A stretch of DNA of 64,000 bases from Gordonia sputi NBRC 100414 (lineage in GTDB: Bacteria; Actinomycetota; Actinomycetes; Mycobacteriales; Mycobacteriaceae). Position 1 is the first letter of the stretch, and each line of letters opens with the position of its first letter. Below the pieces are notes generated by a model. The model did not search any database. It was given only the letters and a program-made list of their open reading frames with translations, and was not told the DNA's origin. Location: contig NZ_BAFC01000113.1 in the NCBI RefSeq assembly GCF_000248055.1, positions 1-64,000 of the forward strand, written 5' to 3'. Positions 9,340 to 18,469 of this stretch are shown one piece after another. The position numbers and the translations under genes were made by a program.

Positions 9340-10144
9340 GGGCGACACCGTCTACCAGGCCGCAGACCGTCTCCGTCGCGCATTCGATCAGACCACGTTG
9401 GAGCGCACCGACTTTCGCATTCCGTCGCTGGCCACCACCGACCTGCGCGGCGGACGGGTCGCCGCGGTCCGCTCCCGGGGCAAACATCTGCTCATCGACG
9501 TCGTGCCCGCGGCGGCGACTGCGACGTCGGCGCCCGATGGCGTCAGCATCCACAGCCACCTGAAGATGGAAGGCGTGTGGCACGTACATCGCGTCGGCAC
9601 CAAGTGGCGCCGACCCGCGTATCAGGCGCGAATCGTGTTGGAGGCAAACGGGTACGAGGCCGTCGGCTTCGAACTCGGGATTCTCGAGCTACTTCCCCGT
9701 GCCGCCGCCGACCTCGACTACCTCGGACCCGACCTTCTCTCCGACGACTTCGACGCCGCGCGCGCCGTCGCCAACATCGAGGCACGGCCGGACGCGAAGA
9801 TCGGCGAGGCGCTACTCGACCAACGGCTCATGGCAGGTGTCGGCAATGTGTACCGGTGTGAGGCGTGCTTCCTCCGGGGTGTCCGACCCGACCGACTCGT
9901 CGCCGACGTCGACGTGCCACCACTCGTCGACCTGTGCCGAAGAATGTTGTGGGCCAACAGGCTTCGCACGGCACGCACCACCACCGGTCGCACCGGACAC
10001 AATGCGCGCACCTGGGTCTACGGACGAATCGGGCAACCGTGCCGACGATGCGGAACGCTCATCGCCCGCGAGTTCTGGCGCGACCGGCCGGACTCGACCA
10101 GCGAGGATCGGGTCGTCTACTACTGCCCGCGGTGCCAGAGCTGA
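9332..10144 (+). CDS. nei: Fpg/Nei-family DNA glycosylase (endonuclease VIII-like)
   Basis: A 270-residue base-excision repair enzyme. The N-terminus MPEGDTVYQAADRL carries the catalytic Pro2 and Glu3; SRGKHLL supplies the conserved lysine. The helix-two-turn-helix region has the MAGVGNVYRCEACF motif of the family. The zinc finger is CRRC, 24 residues, CPRC; the gap is longer than the usual ~16, an unusual insert of about eight residues. It overlaps the end of lhr (translational coupling is likely), the same neighbour as in M. tuberculosis, where the pair is part of the repair gene set. Confidence 0.92.
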   Translation: MPEGDTVYQAADRLRRAFDQTTLERTDFRIPSLATTDLRGGRVAAVRSRGKHLLIDVVPAAATATSAPDGVSIHSHLKMEGVWHVHRVGTKWRRPAYQARIVLEANGYEAVGFELGILELLPRAAADLDYLGPDLLSDDFDAARAVANIEARPDAKIGEALLDQRLMAGVGNVYRCEACFLRGVRPDRLVADVDVPPLVDLCRRMLWANRLRTARTTTGRTGHNARTWVYGRIGQPCRRCGTLIAREFWRDRPDSTSEDRVVYYCPRCQS

Positions 10145-10154
10145 ACGTCGGCGC

Positions 10155-10577
10155 CTAGACCGGATACCGCTCCGGCTCTGGCCCGAACTCGAAGCGACGC
10201 GCGCTGACCTCGTCCGGCACGATCTCGACGTAGTTGTACTTCAACGTCGGGATCAGCGGGCGCAACGGGGCCTCGTCGGCCTTGGCGATCTCGGCGCCGG
10301 TGGTCAGAATTCGCGCCGACCCCTTGACCACGACACTCCACCCGCCGTCGTCGTCGTAGGCATCGGCCTCGAAGGCCACCTTGCCGTTGACGGCGAGTTC
10401 GGCGAGCTTGGTGCCCTCCGCTGTGCGCATCAACACGCGACCGTCACCGGCGAAATAGTTGATGGGAAAGATGTCGGGCTGGCCACCGACGCTCAACGCG
10501 ATCCTTCCGACGTCGGAGGTGGCGAGCAGCGCCCATGCCTCGTCGACGGGAAGCTCGTGAATGGGATTGTGCACCAT
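10155..10577 (-). CDS. pyridoxamine 5'-phosphate oxidase-like flavin protein
   Basis: A 140-residue split-barrel protein. The central strand pattern (GRIALSVGGQPDIFPINYF ... VAFEADAYDDDGGWSVVVKGSARIL) is that of small PPOX/flavin-reductase-like proteins that bind FMN or F420. I place the start at the ATG at 10577 because GAGGAGA sits 6 bases upstream; an ATG at 10595 would add six residues. Substrate unknown. Its stop lies 10 bases from the nei stop on the other strand. Confidence 0.85.
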   Translation of the reverse strand: MVHNPIHELPVDEAWALLATSDVGRIALSVGGQPDIFPINYFAGDGRVLMRTAEGTKLAELAVNGKVAFEADAYDDDGGWSVVVKGSARILTTGAEIAKADEAPLRPLIPTLKYNYVEIVPDEVSARRFEFGPEPERYPV

Positions 10578-10662
10578 GGCGTCTCCTCTGCTCATGAATC
10601 CATTGTCACGCCGCCGAGGCGCCGGGCGAAGGGCATTTGGTCCTGTTGCGAAAGCGTGCCAT

Positions 10663-12405
10663 TCAGTCCGGAATCGGCACCGGTTCCAGGATGTCGACCC
10701 GCGACTCAGGTGCAGCGGCACGCAGCGCGTCTGCCGATTCGTCGTCGGGTTGCTGTTGTGAGGCGATCTCCGCGGCGACCCGCGCCTTGTAGGTCTCGAC
10801 CTCGAACGCCACCTTCTCAGGGCCCCAGCCGAGAACCGGCGCGACGAGGTCGGCGACCTCTTGAGCGCAGTCGACGCCGCGATGCGCGTACTCGATCGAG
10901 ATCCTGGTTCTGCGCGCCAGGATGTCCTCGAGGTGCAGTGCCGCCTCATCGACGGCCGCATACACGACCTCCACGCGCAGATACTGCGGCGCGGCCTCGA
11001 GTGGACGCAGCAGCGACGGATCATCCGCCGCGTAGAACAACACGTCGTCGATCAGCGATCCGTACCGGTTGAGCAGTCGACGGATCCGGTAGGGGTGCAG
11101 TCCGTACTTCTCGCCGAGAGACTCGCACTGGTTGATCAGCGCGAAGTACCCGTCGGCGCCGATGAGCGGGACACGCTCGGTGATCGACGGCGCAACGCGT
11201 GTCGGGATGAAATCGACGCAGGCATCGACGGCGTCGGCGGCCATCACGCGGTACGTCGTGTACTTGCCACCGGCGATCGAGATGAGCCCCGGCGCGATCT
11301 CGGCCACCGCGTGCTCGCGTGAAAGCTTCGACGTCGCTTCGTCCTCGCCTGCGAGCAGGGGTCGCAGCCCGGCGTAGACGCCTTCGATGTCGTCGTGACG
11401 CAGCGGTGTCACCAGCACCTCGTTGACACGTTCGAGCAGGTAGTCGATGTCGGCGCGGGTCGCGGCCGGGTGCGCGAGATCGAGGTGCCAGTCGGTGTCG
11501 GTCGTGCCGACGATCCAGTGCGTCTCCCACGGGATCACGAACAGCACCGAGGACGCGGTCCGCAAGATGATCGCCGTCTCGCTCACGATCCGATCGCGCG
11601 GCACCACGATGTGTACGCCTTTGGAGGCCCGGACCTTGAACCGCCCGCGTTGCTTGGACAGTGCCCGCACCTCGTCGGTCCACACGCCTGCCGCGTTGAT
11701 CACGCAGTGCGCTTTGATCTCGGCGGTCTCACCGTTCTCGGTATCGCGGACGCGCACACCCATGATGCGGTCGGCGTCGCGCAGAAATCCGACCACCTGC
11801 GTCGACGTGCGGATCACCGCACCGTAGTTCGCGGCGGTGCGCCCGACGGTGAGACTGTGCCGGGCGTCGTCGACAACGGTGTCGTAGTAGCGGATGCCGC
11901 CGATCAGCGAATCACGCTTCAACGCGGGCGCCACGCGGAGCGCACCCGACCGCGTCACATGCTTCTGGCCCGGCACCGATTTGGCGCCGCCCATCGTGTC
12001 GTAGAGGAAGATCCCCGCGGCGACGTACGGACGTTCCCAGACGCGATGCGTGAGCGGGTAGAGGAACGGCAACGGCTTGACCAGGTGCGGGGCCAGCAGG
12101 CTGAGTGAGAGTTCGCGCTCGTGGAGCGCTTCACGCACCAACCCGAACTCGAGTTGTTCGAGATAACGCAGTCCGCCGTGAAACATCTTCGACGAGCGGC
12201 TCGACGTGCCCGAAGCGATGTCTCGCGCCTCGACGAGCGCGACCCGCAGGCCACGCGTCGCGGCGTCGAGAGCCGCTCCGACGCCGACGACACCACCGCC
12301 GATGACGACGATGTCGAACTGTTCGGTACCCAGCCGACGCCACGCCTGCTCGCGGTAGAGCGGCCCAAGGTCAGCTGGTCGGTCCGGATTGAACTCCGTC
12401 TCCAT
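10663..12405 (-). CDS. glpD: aerobic glycerol-3-phosphate dehydrogenase
   Basis: A 580-residue FAD enzyme oxidising sn-glycerol 3-phosphate to dihydroxyacetone phosphate and feeding the quinone pool. Seen: the dinucleotide-binding motif VIGGGVVGVGAALDAATRG (about residues 33-51), ARDIASGTSSRSSKMFHGG which is diagnostic for GlpD, IVGTTDTDW, and a C-terminal helical DAO domain. Length equals the family norm. Homologue of M. tuberculosis glpD2, whose neighbour lpdA also lies nearby here. No glycerol kinase or facilitator adjoins it. Confidence 0.94.
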   Translation of the reverse strand: METEFNPDRPADLGPLYREQAWRRLGTEQFDIVVIGGGVVGVGAALDAATRGLRVALVEARDIASGTSSRSSKMFHGGLRYLEQLEFGLVREALHERELSLSLLAPHLVKPLPFLYPLTHRVWERPYVAAGIFLYDTMGGAKSVPGQKHVTRSGALRVAPALKRDSLIGGIRYYDTVVDDARHSLTVGRTAANYGAVIRTSTQVVGFLRDADRIMGVRVRDTENGETAEIKAHCVINAAGVWTDEVRALSKQRGRFKVRASKGVHIVVPRDRIVSETAIILRTASSVLFVIPWETHWIVGTTDTDWHLDLAHPAATRADIDYLLERVNEVLVTPLRHDDIEGVYAGLRPLLAGEDEATSKLSREHAVAEIAPGLISIAGGKYTTYRVMAADAVDACVDFIPTRVAPSITERVPLIGADGYFALINQCESLGEKYGLHPYRIRRLLNRYGSLIDDVLFYAADDPSLLRPLEAAPQYLRVEVVYAAVDEAALHLEDILARRTRISIEYAHRGVDCAQEVADLVAPVLGWGPEKVAFEVETYKARVAAEIASQQQPDDESADALRAAAPESRVDILEPVPIPD

Positions 12406-12441
12406 GAGCCGAGACTAATCGACACCACGGGGGTTCACCGG

Positions 12442-12927
12442 TCATTGATACGGCGCGCCGACCGGCACGCGGGCACCCGGTCGGGTGAAGTCGACCAGCA
12501 CGCCGACCACACCCGCGCTGCCACCCAGAGCGACCGACGCCTCGTACACCGCTTCTCGCATACGACGCCGAGCGACGATGTCGGCGTCGAAAATGATTGC
12601 CAGACAAGTCAATCCGCGAGCAGCGCGAAAGTGAACCCGTTGGGTGAACGCATCGCCCGCACGGTGCGCAGCGAGGCCGTCGACATCACGCTGCACCATC
12701 GCGGCGTCGAGTCGCTTGCGGGTGTCCTTCGACACCCGACCAGTGGTCTGCCATTGGGTCATCGCGTCGCGTACCGATTCGACCCCACCGATGTCGGTGA
12801 CGTCGACAACGACGACCGCCAGTCGGCCGAGCGCATCGTCGACGACGTCGTCGGCAATGCGGTCGGCGAGACCGCGAACGTCAGGCGACAACCTGTCGAT
12901 CCGACCGGCGGTGGCGTTCGGAGTCAT
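12442..12927 (-). CDS. hypothetical protein, coupled to WXG-like gene
   Basis: A 161-residue protein I do not recognise. It has no signal peptide. The middle part (LGRLAVVVVDVTDIGG, LTCLAIIFDADIVARRR) looks like two beta-strands of an alpha/beta domain, and the end is short and Gly/Pro-rich. The start codon overlaps the stop of the upstream Gly/Ser/Pro-rich gene by 4 bases, so the two are almost surely translated together; a chaperone- or partner-like role for that probable secreted protein is only a guess. Confidence 0.6.
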   Translation of the reverse strand: MTPNATAGRIDRLSPDVRGLADRIADDVVDDALGRLAVVVVDVTDIGGVESVRDAMTQWQTTGRVSKDTRKRLDAAMVQRDVDGLAAHRAGDAFTQRVHFRAARGLTCLAIIFDADIVARRRMREAVYEASVALGGSAGVVGVLVDFTRPGARVPVGAPYQ

Positions 12928-14300
12928 CGGCCCGCACCCCGCTCACGAGAGGCCTCAGCGTGCGCACCGGATCGCTGCGCATCGACCTTCGGTTCGCTCG
13001 CGCTGGTGTCGGCAGCGGGATCGAGCGGCGGCATCGACTGCGGCGTCCAGTCGCCGATCACCGGCGGACCGACGAGCGGGAGGTCGCCGACGATCTCCTC
13101 GCCGTGCTCACGGGTGTTGAGGTAGCGGGCCGACTGGTGCTTGTTGTCGCCACGGTCGCGGGCACCGCCACCCGACGCCGGTGGCATCGCGGAGTTCGGA
13201 CCCGACCGCATCGCAGGTCCCGCACTCGGGCTCGCCGACATTGCAGGCGTCGACGGCGCGGTGCCCAACCCAGGCGGTCGCGATGCGCCGAGTGATGGCG
13301 CAAGTGCACTCCCCGAACCGGCGCCGACGCCCTGACCTGCGCCGAGACCGGACGATCCGCTACGACCCGCGCCGAGCGATCCCGTCCGCCCGGAGTCCGC
13401 TGCACCGGGTCCACCGATACCGCTCACCGGTGTGCTCGCCGCGGCAGAGTCGGCGCTGCCGAACCCTCCTCGCGTCAGCCGGTCGGCATCAGCGTCGGCC
13501 GTGCCTGCCGCCGACGTTCCGGTGGAGCTCGACGGTCCGCCGGGGCCCACTCCACCCGCAGCGGGGGACGCAGGCGCCGGCGTCGACGGCGAGGTCGAGA
13601 CCTCGCCGCTCGATCCCGGTCCGGCGGAGCCGCTCAGGTCGGAATCGGCGACGTTGCCCGACTGCGTGCGCCCCGATCCCGCGCCGGTGCCGGCGACGAC
13701 ACCCTGGCCCGAGTCGCTGCCCGCCATCGGATCCGACGACGCAGCCGGCAGTTCGGGTAGCCACGTCTGGACGCTGACCATCGGGTTCGTGTAGACGCCT
13801 TCCATCAACGACACGACCTCCGCACGCAACGTCGACGCATCCTCGGGATGCGCGCGGATCTGCGCGGCCGCATGCCTGACAGCACCGGCCTGCTGAGAGG
13901 TAGCGGTGAGGACGTCCTGGGCCTGCGCGAGTGCGTCGATCGCGGGCCGGACGGACTCGGCCGCCGCTGAGATGGCTTTGCCGACACCCGCACCCGCCGC
14001 GGTACTTCCGTCGGCCGCACGCCCGAGCATCGTGTCGTCTCCGAAGGCGCTCGTCAGACTCTTCACGACCTTCCCGACAGCGTCGAGCGCGGCTTGAATG
14101 GCGTTCGCGTCACCGCTGGCAGAGCTGTCGGTGATGCTCTCGATCTTCGCGAGGATCTCGGCGACACTCATCGAAGCCCATGGAGTGCGGCCGTTGCTGG
14201 TCGCATGAGCACCCCCGTCGTTGAACAGGTAGCTGTTCCGAGAGCCTGTACCAGTGCTTACCGCGGGCAAATCGGGATGCTCGTAGTACCGACCCGACAC
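12924..14300 (-). CDS. WXG/PPE-like probable type VII secretion substrate, Gly/Ser/Pro-rich
   Basis: A 458-residue protein with three parts. Residues ~40-165 are a helical, alanine-rich segment (MSVAEILAKIESIT ... QAQDVLTATSQQAGAVRHAA) of the size and periodicity of WXG100/PPE hairpins, though I see no clear W-x-G. Residues ~175-390 are low-complexity Gly/Ser/Ala/Pro. The C-terminus has a conserved-looking block (ARYLNTREHGEEIVGDLPLVGPPVIGDW) also found at the end of PPE-like proteins of related genera. No signal peptide. The GTG at 14300 has a G-rich stretch about 7 bases upstream. Export by an ESX system is inferred. Confidence 0.65.
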   Translation of the reverse strand: MSGRYYEHPDLPAVSTGTGSRNSYLFNDGGAHATSNGRTPWASMSVAEILAKIESITDSSASGDANAIQAALDAVGKVVKSLTSAFGDDTMLGRAADGSTAAGAGVGKAISAAAESVRPAIDALAQAQDVLTATSQQAGAVRHAAAQIRAHPEDASTLRAEVVSLMEGVYTNPMVSVQTWLPELPAASSDPMAGSDSGQGVVAGTGAGSGRTQSGNVADSDLSGSAGPGSSGEVSTSPSTPAPASPAAGGVGPGGPSSSTGTSAAGTADADADRLTRGGFGSADSAAASTPVSGIGGPGAADSGRTGSLGAGRSGSSGLGAGQGVGAGSGSALAPSLGASRPPGLGTAPSTPAMSASPSAGPAMRSGPNSAMPPASGGGARDRGDNKHQSARYLNTREHGEEIVGDLPLVGPPVIGDWTPQSMPPLDPAADTSASEPKVDAQRSGAHAEASRERGAGR

Positions 14301-14379
14301 GCGTACCCCCCCGTCAGTCGTCGCGTGATCTCGCCGAAACGGTACCGCGACATCGCCGCGCGCGGCCGAGGATTCTCAC

Positions 14380-14415
14380 GCCTGTGCACCAACTCCAGCC
14401 TGTGCACCAACTCAA
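14380..14415. repeat. two tandem 18-bp copies
   Basis: Two adjacent copies beginning GCCTGTGCACCAACTC differ only in the second-last base (CA against AA). They lie in the gap between the lpdA stop and the start of the WXG-like gene; no function is evident. Confidence 0.7.
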
Positions 14416-14453
14416 CCTGCGCTGGCCCTTCGCCGCGGGCACGCCGAGAGAAC

Positions 14454-15857
14454 TCAGTCGAGGTCGTCGTGCCGCACGAGCTGTCGCGCGGCCTCGGTGA
14501 TCGAACCCGAGAGCGAGGGATAAACCGAGAGCGTCTGGGCGAGATCGCCGACGGTCAGCTTGTTCTGCACGGCCAAGGCGATGGGAAGGATCAACTCCGA
14601 CGCCGTCGGTGCGACCACCACACCCCCGATCACGACACCGGTCGCGGGGCGGCAGAAGATCTTGACGAAGCCTCTCCGCAGACCGCTCATCTTGGCGCGC
14701 GGGTTGGTGGAGAGCGGCAGCATCACGGTGCGCGCCGGGTACTCGCCGGCGTCGATCGCCTGCTGCGAGACGCCGACGGTGGCGATCTCCGGACGCGTGA
14801 AGATCGCGGAGGCAACGGTTTTCAGCTTGATCGGGCTCACGCCCTCGCCGAGCGAGTGATACATCGCGATGCGACCCTGCATGGCGGCGACGGAGGCAAG
14901 CGGGAACAACCCGGTGCAGTCGCCCGCCGCGTAGATACCCGGCACAGAGGTGCGCGACACCCGGTCGACGGTGATGTAGCCGCCCTTGTCCGTCGCGACT
15001 CCCGCACGGTCGAGACCGATTTCCCCCGTGTTGGGGACCGAACCAACGGTCATCAGCACATGCGAGCCGGTCACCGTGCGGCCGTCGGCGAGGTACACGG
15101 TCACGGAGTCGCCGGTGGGCTCCACCTTGTCGGCACGCGCATGTTTGACCAATTCGACGCCGCGCTCGGCCAGCGCATCCTCGAGGACCAGCGCAGCGTC
15201 TTCGTCCTCGCCGGGCAGCACGCGGTCGCGGCTGGAAACGAGCGTCACCTTCACTCCGAGTTCGGTGTAGGCGTGCACGAACTCGGCACCCGTCACACCC
15301 GAGCCGACGACGACGAGATGCTCTGGCAGCTTGTCGAGGTCGTAGAGCTGGCGCCACGTCAGGATGCGGTCGCCATCCGGCGCGGCGTCGGGCAGGACGC
15401 GCGGCGACGCGCCTGTCGCGATCAGGACGACATCGCCGTCGTAGTGCTCGGTCGTGCCATCCTGCAGCGTCGCCACGACGCGGTGCGACGCGATGCCGGG
15501 GTGCGTCTCCTCCAGCGAGGCGTAGCCGGACACGAGTGTCACGCCTTCGCTGAGCAGCCTGTCGCGGATGTCTGCCGACTGCGCGAACGCGAGGTCGCGG
15601 ACGCGCTGGTGAATCTGCGGCAGCGTGACCAGCGCGTCGTCGGTGCGCAGGTTGATGCCGAGATCGATGGCTCGCCGAACCTCGGTTCGGATACCGGTCG
15701 ACGCGATGAAGGTCTTGGACGGCACGCAGTCCCACAGCACACACGCGCCGCCGATGCCGTCGGAGTCGATCAGGGTGACGTCGGCGCCGTACGCTGCCGC
15801 AACCAGCGCCGCCTCGTAGCCGGCGGGGCCACCGCCGATGATCACGATCCTGGTCAC
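14454..15857 (-). CDS. lpdA: LpdA-type flavoprotein disulfide reductase (NAD(P)H quinone reductase)
   Basis: A 467-residue class I pyridine nucleotide-disulfide oxidoreductase. Seen: FAD motif IVIIGGGPAGYEAAL, redox pair C-VLWD-C before VPSK, NAD(P)-binding VVVGSGVTGAEFV, FAD site YAAGDCTGL, and the C-terminal run VYPSLSGSITEAAR. M. tuberculosis LpdA (Rv3303c), the closest relative I recall, is a quinone reductase, not a lipoamide dehydrogenase: it lacks the C-terminal His-Glu pair, as here (Tyr where lipoamide dehydrogenases have His). Unlike that protein as I recall it, this one keeps both redox cysteines. Start: GTG 15857, with AGGAG 8 bases upstream, gives the conserved N-terminus; 18 further in-frame codons lie upstream. 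Confidence 0.88.
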   Translation of the reverse strand: MTRIVIIGGGPAGYEAALVAAAYGADVTLIDSDGIGGACVLWDCVPSKTFIASTGIRTEVRRAIDLGINLRTDDALVTLPQIHQRVRDLAFAQSADIRDRLLSEGVTLVSGYASLEETHPGIASHRVVATLQDGTTEHYDGDVVLIATGASPRVLPDAAPDGDRILTWRQLYDLDKLPEHLVVVGSGVTGAEFVHAYTELGVKVTLVSSRDRVLPGEDEDAALVLEDALAERGVELVKHARADKVEPTGDSVTVYLADGRTVTGSHVLMTVGSVPNTGEIGLDRAGVATDKGGYITVDRVSRTSVPGIYAAGDCTGLFPLASVAAMQGRIAMYHSLGEGVSPIKLKTVASAIFTRPEIATVGVSQQAIDAGEYPARTVMLPLSTNPRAKMSGLRRGFVKIFCRPATGVVIGGVVVAPTASELILPIALAVQNKLTVGDLAQTLSVYPSLSGSITEAARQLVRHDDLD

Positions 15858-16023
15858 AGAGCACACTCCTGTTCGGTGAGAGGGGCCATCGGGTACGGCG
15901 CATAGAGGCACCGCTCAACACCTCCAACCTAGTCCCACCCCGACGTCCACGCCGTCACCGGGCGAGTCGCGTCGCTCACCGTCCGCTTTCGTGACGGGCC
16001 GCGACCATCTAGAGTTTCCCGAC

Positions 16024-16506
16024 GTGCCGATATATGCCGCGTACGGGTCCAACATGAGTCCGGATCAGATGACCGAGCGCGCGCCGCACTCCCCGATGTC
16101 GGGGACCGGCTGGCTGCGTGGTTGGCGACTCACCTTTGCCGGCGCCGACATCGGCTGGGAGGGATCGCTCGCGACGGTCACCGAGGACCGCGACGATCCC
16201 GAGGCCAAGGTCTTCGTCGTGCTCTACGACGTCCCCGACGAGGACGAGGCCACCCTCGACCGGTGGGAGGGCTCAGAACTCGGCATCCACCGCAAGATCC
16301 GTGCGCGCGTCGACACCTCCGACGGCCCCGTCCTCGCGTGGCTCTACGTGATGGACGCCTTCGAAGGCGGACTGCCGTCGGCGCGCTACCTCGGCGTGAT
16401 GGCCGACGCGGCCGAAAGTGCAGGCGCCCCAGCTGATTACGTGCAGGACATCAGGCTGCGCGAGGCGCGCAACGTCGGACCGGGACCCGGCCCCATCGAC
16501 TCCTGA
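16024..16506 (+). CDS. gamma-glutamylcyclotransferase-like protein
   Basis: A 160-residue protein with the GGCT-fold signature AAYGSNM close to the N-terminus and a downstream acidic segment DEDEATLDRWEG containing the likely catalytic acid. Relatives release 5-oxoproline from gamma-glutamyl compounds, but many bacterial members are uncharacterised. Homologue of Rv3304 and in the same place after lpdA. The frame is open from a GTG at 15991; I use the GTG at 16024 (MPIYAAYGSNM) because the homologue begins there. Confidence 0.8.
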   Translation: MPIYAAYGSNMSPDQMTERAPHSPMSGTGWLRGWRLTFAGADIGWEGSLATVTEDRDDPEAKVFVVLYDVPDEDEATLDRWEGSELGIHRKIRARVDTSDGPVLAWLYVMDAFEGGLPSARYLGVMADAAESAGAPADYVQDIRLREARNVGPGPGPIDS

Positions 16507-16540
16507 GCGACGCCGCGGGCCCGACGCGGGGCGGGCGTGC

Positions 16541-17707
16541 TCAGCCTATGTCGAGCACGACGCCCGCGAGGGTGCGCACGCCGACCTCGAGTGCGCGCTC
16601 GTCGAGGTCGAAGTTGGGCTGGTGCAGATCCATCTGCGGCCCCAGCCCGTCCCACACGCCGAGCCTGCCCATCGCACCCGGAACGTGCTCGAGATACCAC
16701 GAAAAGTCTTCTCCCCCAGGCGATTGCGGGGTGTCCGCGATGGCCTGTGGCCCTAGCGTCGATACCGACTTCGCCAACATCGCGATCGCGGTCTCGTCGT
16801 TGACCACCGGCGGCACTCCACGGAAGTAGGACAGGTCGTAGGAGACTCCGAGCGGGCCGAGCAGTTGCCCGACGACACTGCGCACCAACGGTTCCAACTC
16901 GTCCCACGTGCCGTGGTCCCCGGTGCGGACGGTGCCCCGCAGCATGCCCTCCTGCGGAATCGCGTTGGGCGCGTTGCCCGCATGCGCCGCACCCCACGCC
17001 ATGACCGTGCCCGAGCGGGGGTCGACCCTGCGCGACAGCACACCGGGGAGTCCGGTGATCACCGTACCCATCGCGTACACGATGTCGCCGGTGAGGTGCG
17101 GGCGCGATGTGTGCCCGCCGGGCGAATGTATTTGCAGTTCAATGTGATCCGCCGCCGATGTCAGCGCGCCGGCTCGGAGGCCGACCGAGCCGACAGGAAG
17201 TCGGGGATCGCAGTGCAGCGCAAAGATCCGACTGACGCCCTCGGTCACTCCGGCGGCGACGGCGTCGAGCGCACCGCCGGGCATGACCTCCTCGGCGGGC
17301 TGGAAGATCAGTCGCACACCGACCGGTAGCAACGGCACGGCCGCGAGCAGCCGGGCCACCCCGATCAGGATCGCGGTGTGCGCATCATGGCCGCACGAGT
17401 GCGAGACACCCTCCACGGTCGACGAGAACGGCAATCCGGTGTGCTCGGTGATGGGCAGCGCGTCCATGTCGGCACGGAGCGCGATGCGCTGACTTGTCGT
17501 CGGGCCGAGATCGCAGACCACACCAGTGCCCAGCGGAAGACGCGTGGGGTTCAGGCCCACTTCTCCGAGAAGCGCCATGACCATCTGGGTGGTCTTGACC
17601 TCTTGCCGAGACAACTCGGGCTGCTGGTGAATGGCACGCCGCCAGCCGACGACGTCGGCGCGGTGAGCCGCCCACCAGTCGTCGATGATCGACGCGCCGT
17701 CGCTCAT
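16541..17707 (-). CDS. M20 family amidohydrolase
   Basis: A 388-residue metallopeptidase-fold hydrolase of the hippurate/indole-acetyl amino acid hydrolase type. Seen: ALRADMDALPI, the metal-ligand block HSCGHDAHTAILIG, QPAEEVMPGG with the catalytic glutamate pair, HCDPRLPVG, and near the end GGEDFSWYLEHVPG. A dimerisation lid domain is inserted in the middle. It should cleave N-acyl amino acids. Its ATG overlaps the stop of the enoyl-CoA isomerase gene by 4 bases. It corresponds in position to M. tuberculosis amiA1/amiB1; only one copy is present here. Confidence 0.88.
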   Translation of the reverse strand: MSDGASIIDDWWAAHRADVVGWRRAIHQQPELSRQEVKTTQMVMALLGEVGLNPTRLPLGTGVVCDLGPTTSQRIALRADMDALPITEHTGLPFSSTVEGVSHSCGHDAHTAILIGVARLLAAVPLLPVGVRLIFQPAEEVMPGGALDAVAAGVTEGVSRIFALHCDPRLPVGSVGLRAGALTSAADHIELQIHSPGGHTSRPHLTGDIVYAMGTVITGLPGVLSRRVDPRSGTVMAWGAAHAGNAPNAIPQEGMLRGTVRTGDHGTWDELEPLVRSVVGQLLGPLGVSYDLSYFRGVPPVVNDETAIAMLAKSVSTLGPQAIADTPQSPGGEDFSWYLEHVPGAMGRLGVWDGLGPQMDLHQPNFDLDERALEVGVRTLAGVVLDIG

Positions 17708-18417
17708 AGCAGCGCTGCAGGGGTCGGGGCCGCGAGATCGGCGAGAAGGTGCTGCCGCAGTGCCCGTTTGACGTTGGCGAGGTTCGGCCCGGCGACCGCC
17801 GTACGCTCAGCGGCGACCTCACTCGCCCGCGTGAGCAGGTCGTCGGCCGCCACAGCGTCGTCGACGATGCCCGCCGTCACGGCGTCGGCCGCACCGTAGC
17901 GGCGACTGGTCAGCATGGCCTCTGTGGCGGTGCGATCCGGCAGGCGCGTGGTGAGCAGTCCTGCCATCCCGCGCGGGAACGGCATGTTCAACGCTGCCTC
18001 AGGGAGCGACCAGAAGCCACGTTCGGTGCGCATGACCACGTAGTCGGCGCACAGCGCGAGCATGGCGCCCGCACCGAACGCGTGACCGTTGACCGCTGCC
18101 ACCGTTGACTGCGGAAGCGTCAGGACCTTCGCGTAGAGCGCATGCACCCGGTCGAGGTACGCGGGCAGCTCCGACGCGTTGGCGAAGACGAAGTCGGTAT
18201 CGAGTCCGTTGGTGAAGAACTTGCCTGTCGAGGTGATCACCAGGCCCTTGGCCGGGCCCGCCGCGATCTCGTCGAGCAGGCCTTCGATCGCGTCGAGCCA
18301 CGCAGGGCTGAACCGGTTCTCGGGATTGTTCTCGTCGAGTTCGACACCCGGCGACCCGAGGTACAGGTAGGCGATATCGGGATTCTCGGACTGCGCTGCG
18401 TCAGACAGATACGGCAT
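17704..18417 (-). CDS. enoyl-CoA hydratase/isomerase family protein
   Basis: A 237-residue crotonase-fold protein. Oxyanion-hole segments are [15 protein letters not shown] and [14 protein letters not shown]. The first resembles peroxisomal delta3,delta2-enoyl-CoA isomerases (GKFFSNGLD), and the glutamate [10 protein letters not shown] lies where these enzymes have their base, so an isomerase acting on unsaturated fatty acids is more likely than a hydratase. It is upstream of and overlaps the amidohydrolase by 4 bases; the operon link between them is not functionally obvious. Confidence 0.8.
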   Translation of the reverse strand: MPYLSDAAQSENPDIAYLYLGSPGVELDENNPENRFSPAWLDAIEGLLDEIAAGPAKGLVITSTGKFFTNGLDTDFVFANASELPAYLDRVHALYAKVLTLPQSTVAAVNGHAFGAGAMLALCADYVVMRTERGFWSLPEAALNMPFPRGMAGLLTTRLPDRTATEAMLTSRRYGAADAVTAGIVDDAVAADDLLTRASEVAAERTAVAGPNLANVKRALRQHLLADLAAPTPAALL

Positions 18418-18469
18418 GGGTCGACCTTATCGCCTGGTCACACGCCGCACGCAGGATGCCCCTAGTGTG

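Noticed and set aside
8205..9563. 452-codon frame overlapping the end of lhr and start of nei
   Set aside because: Arg/Pro-rich product in another frame, without motifs; lhr and nei both read through with clear family motifs.
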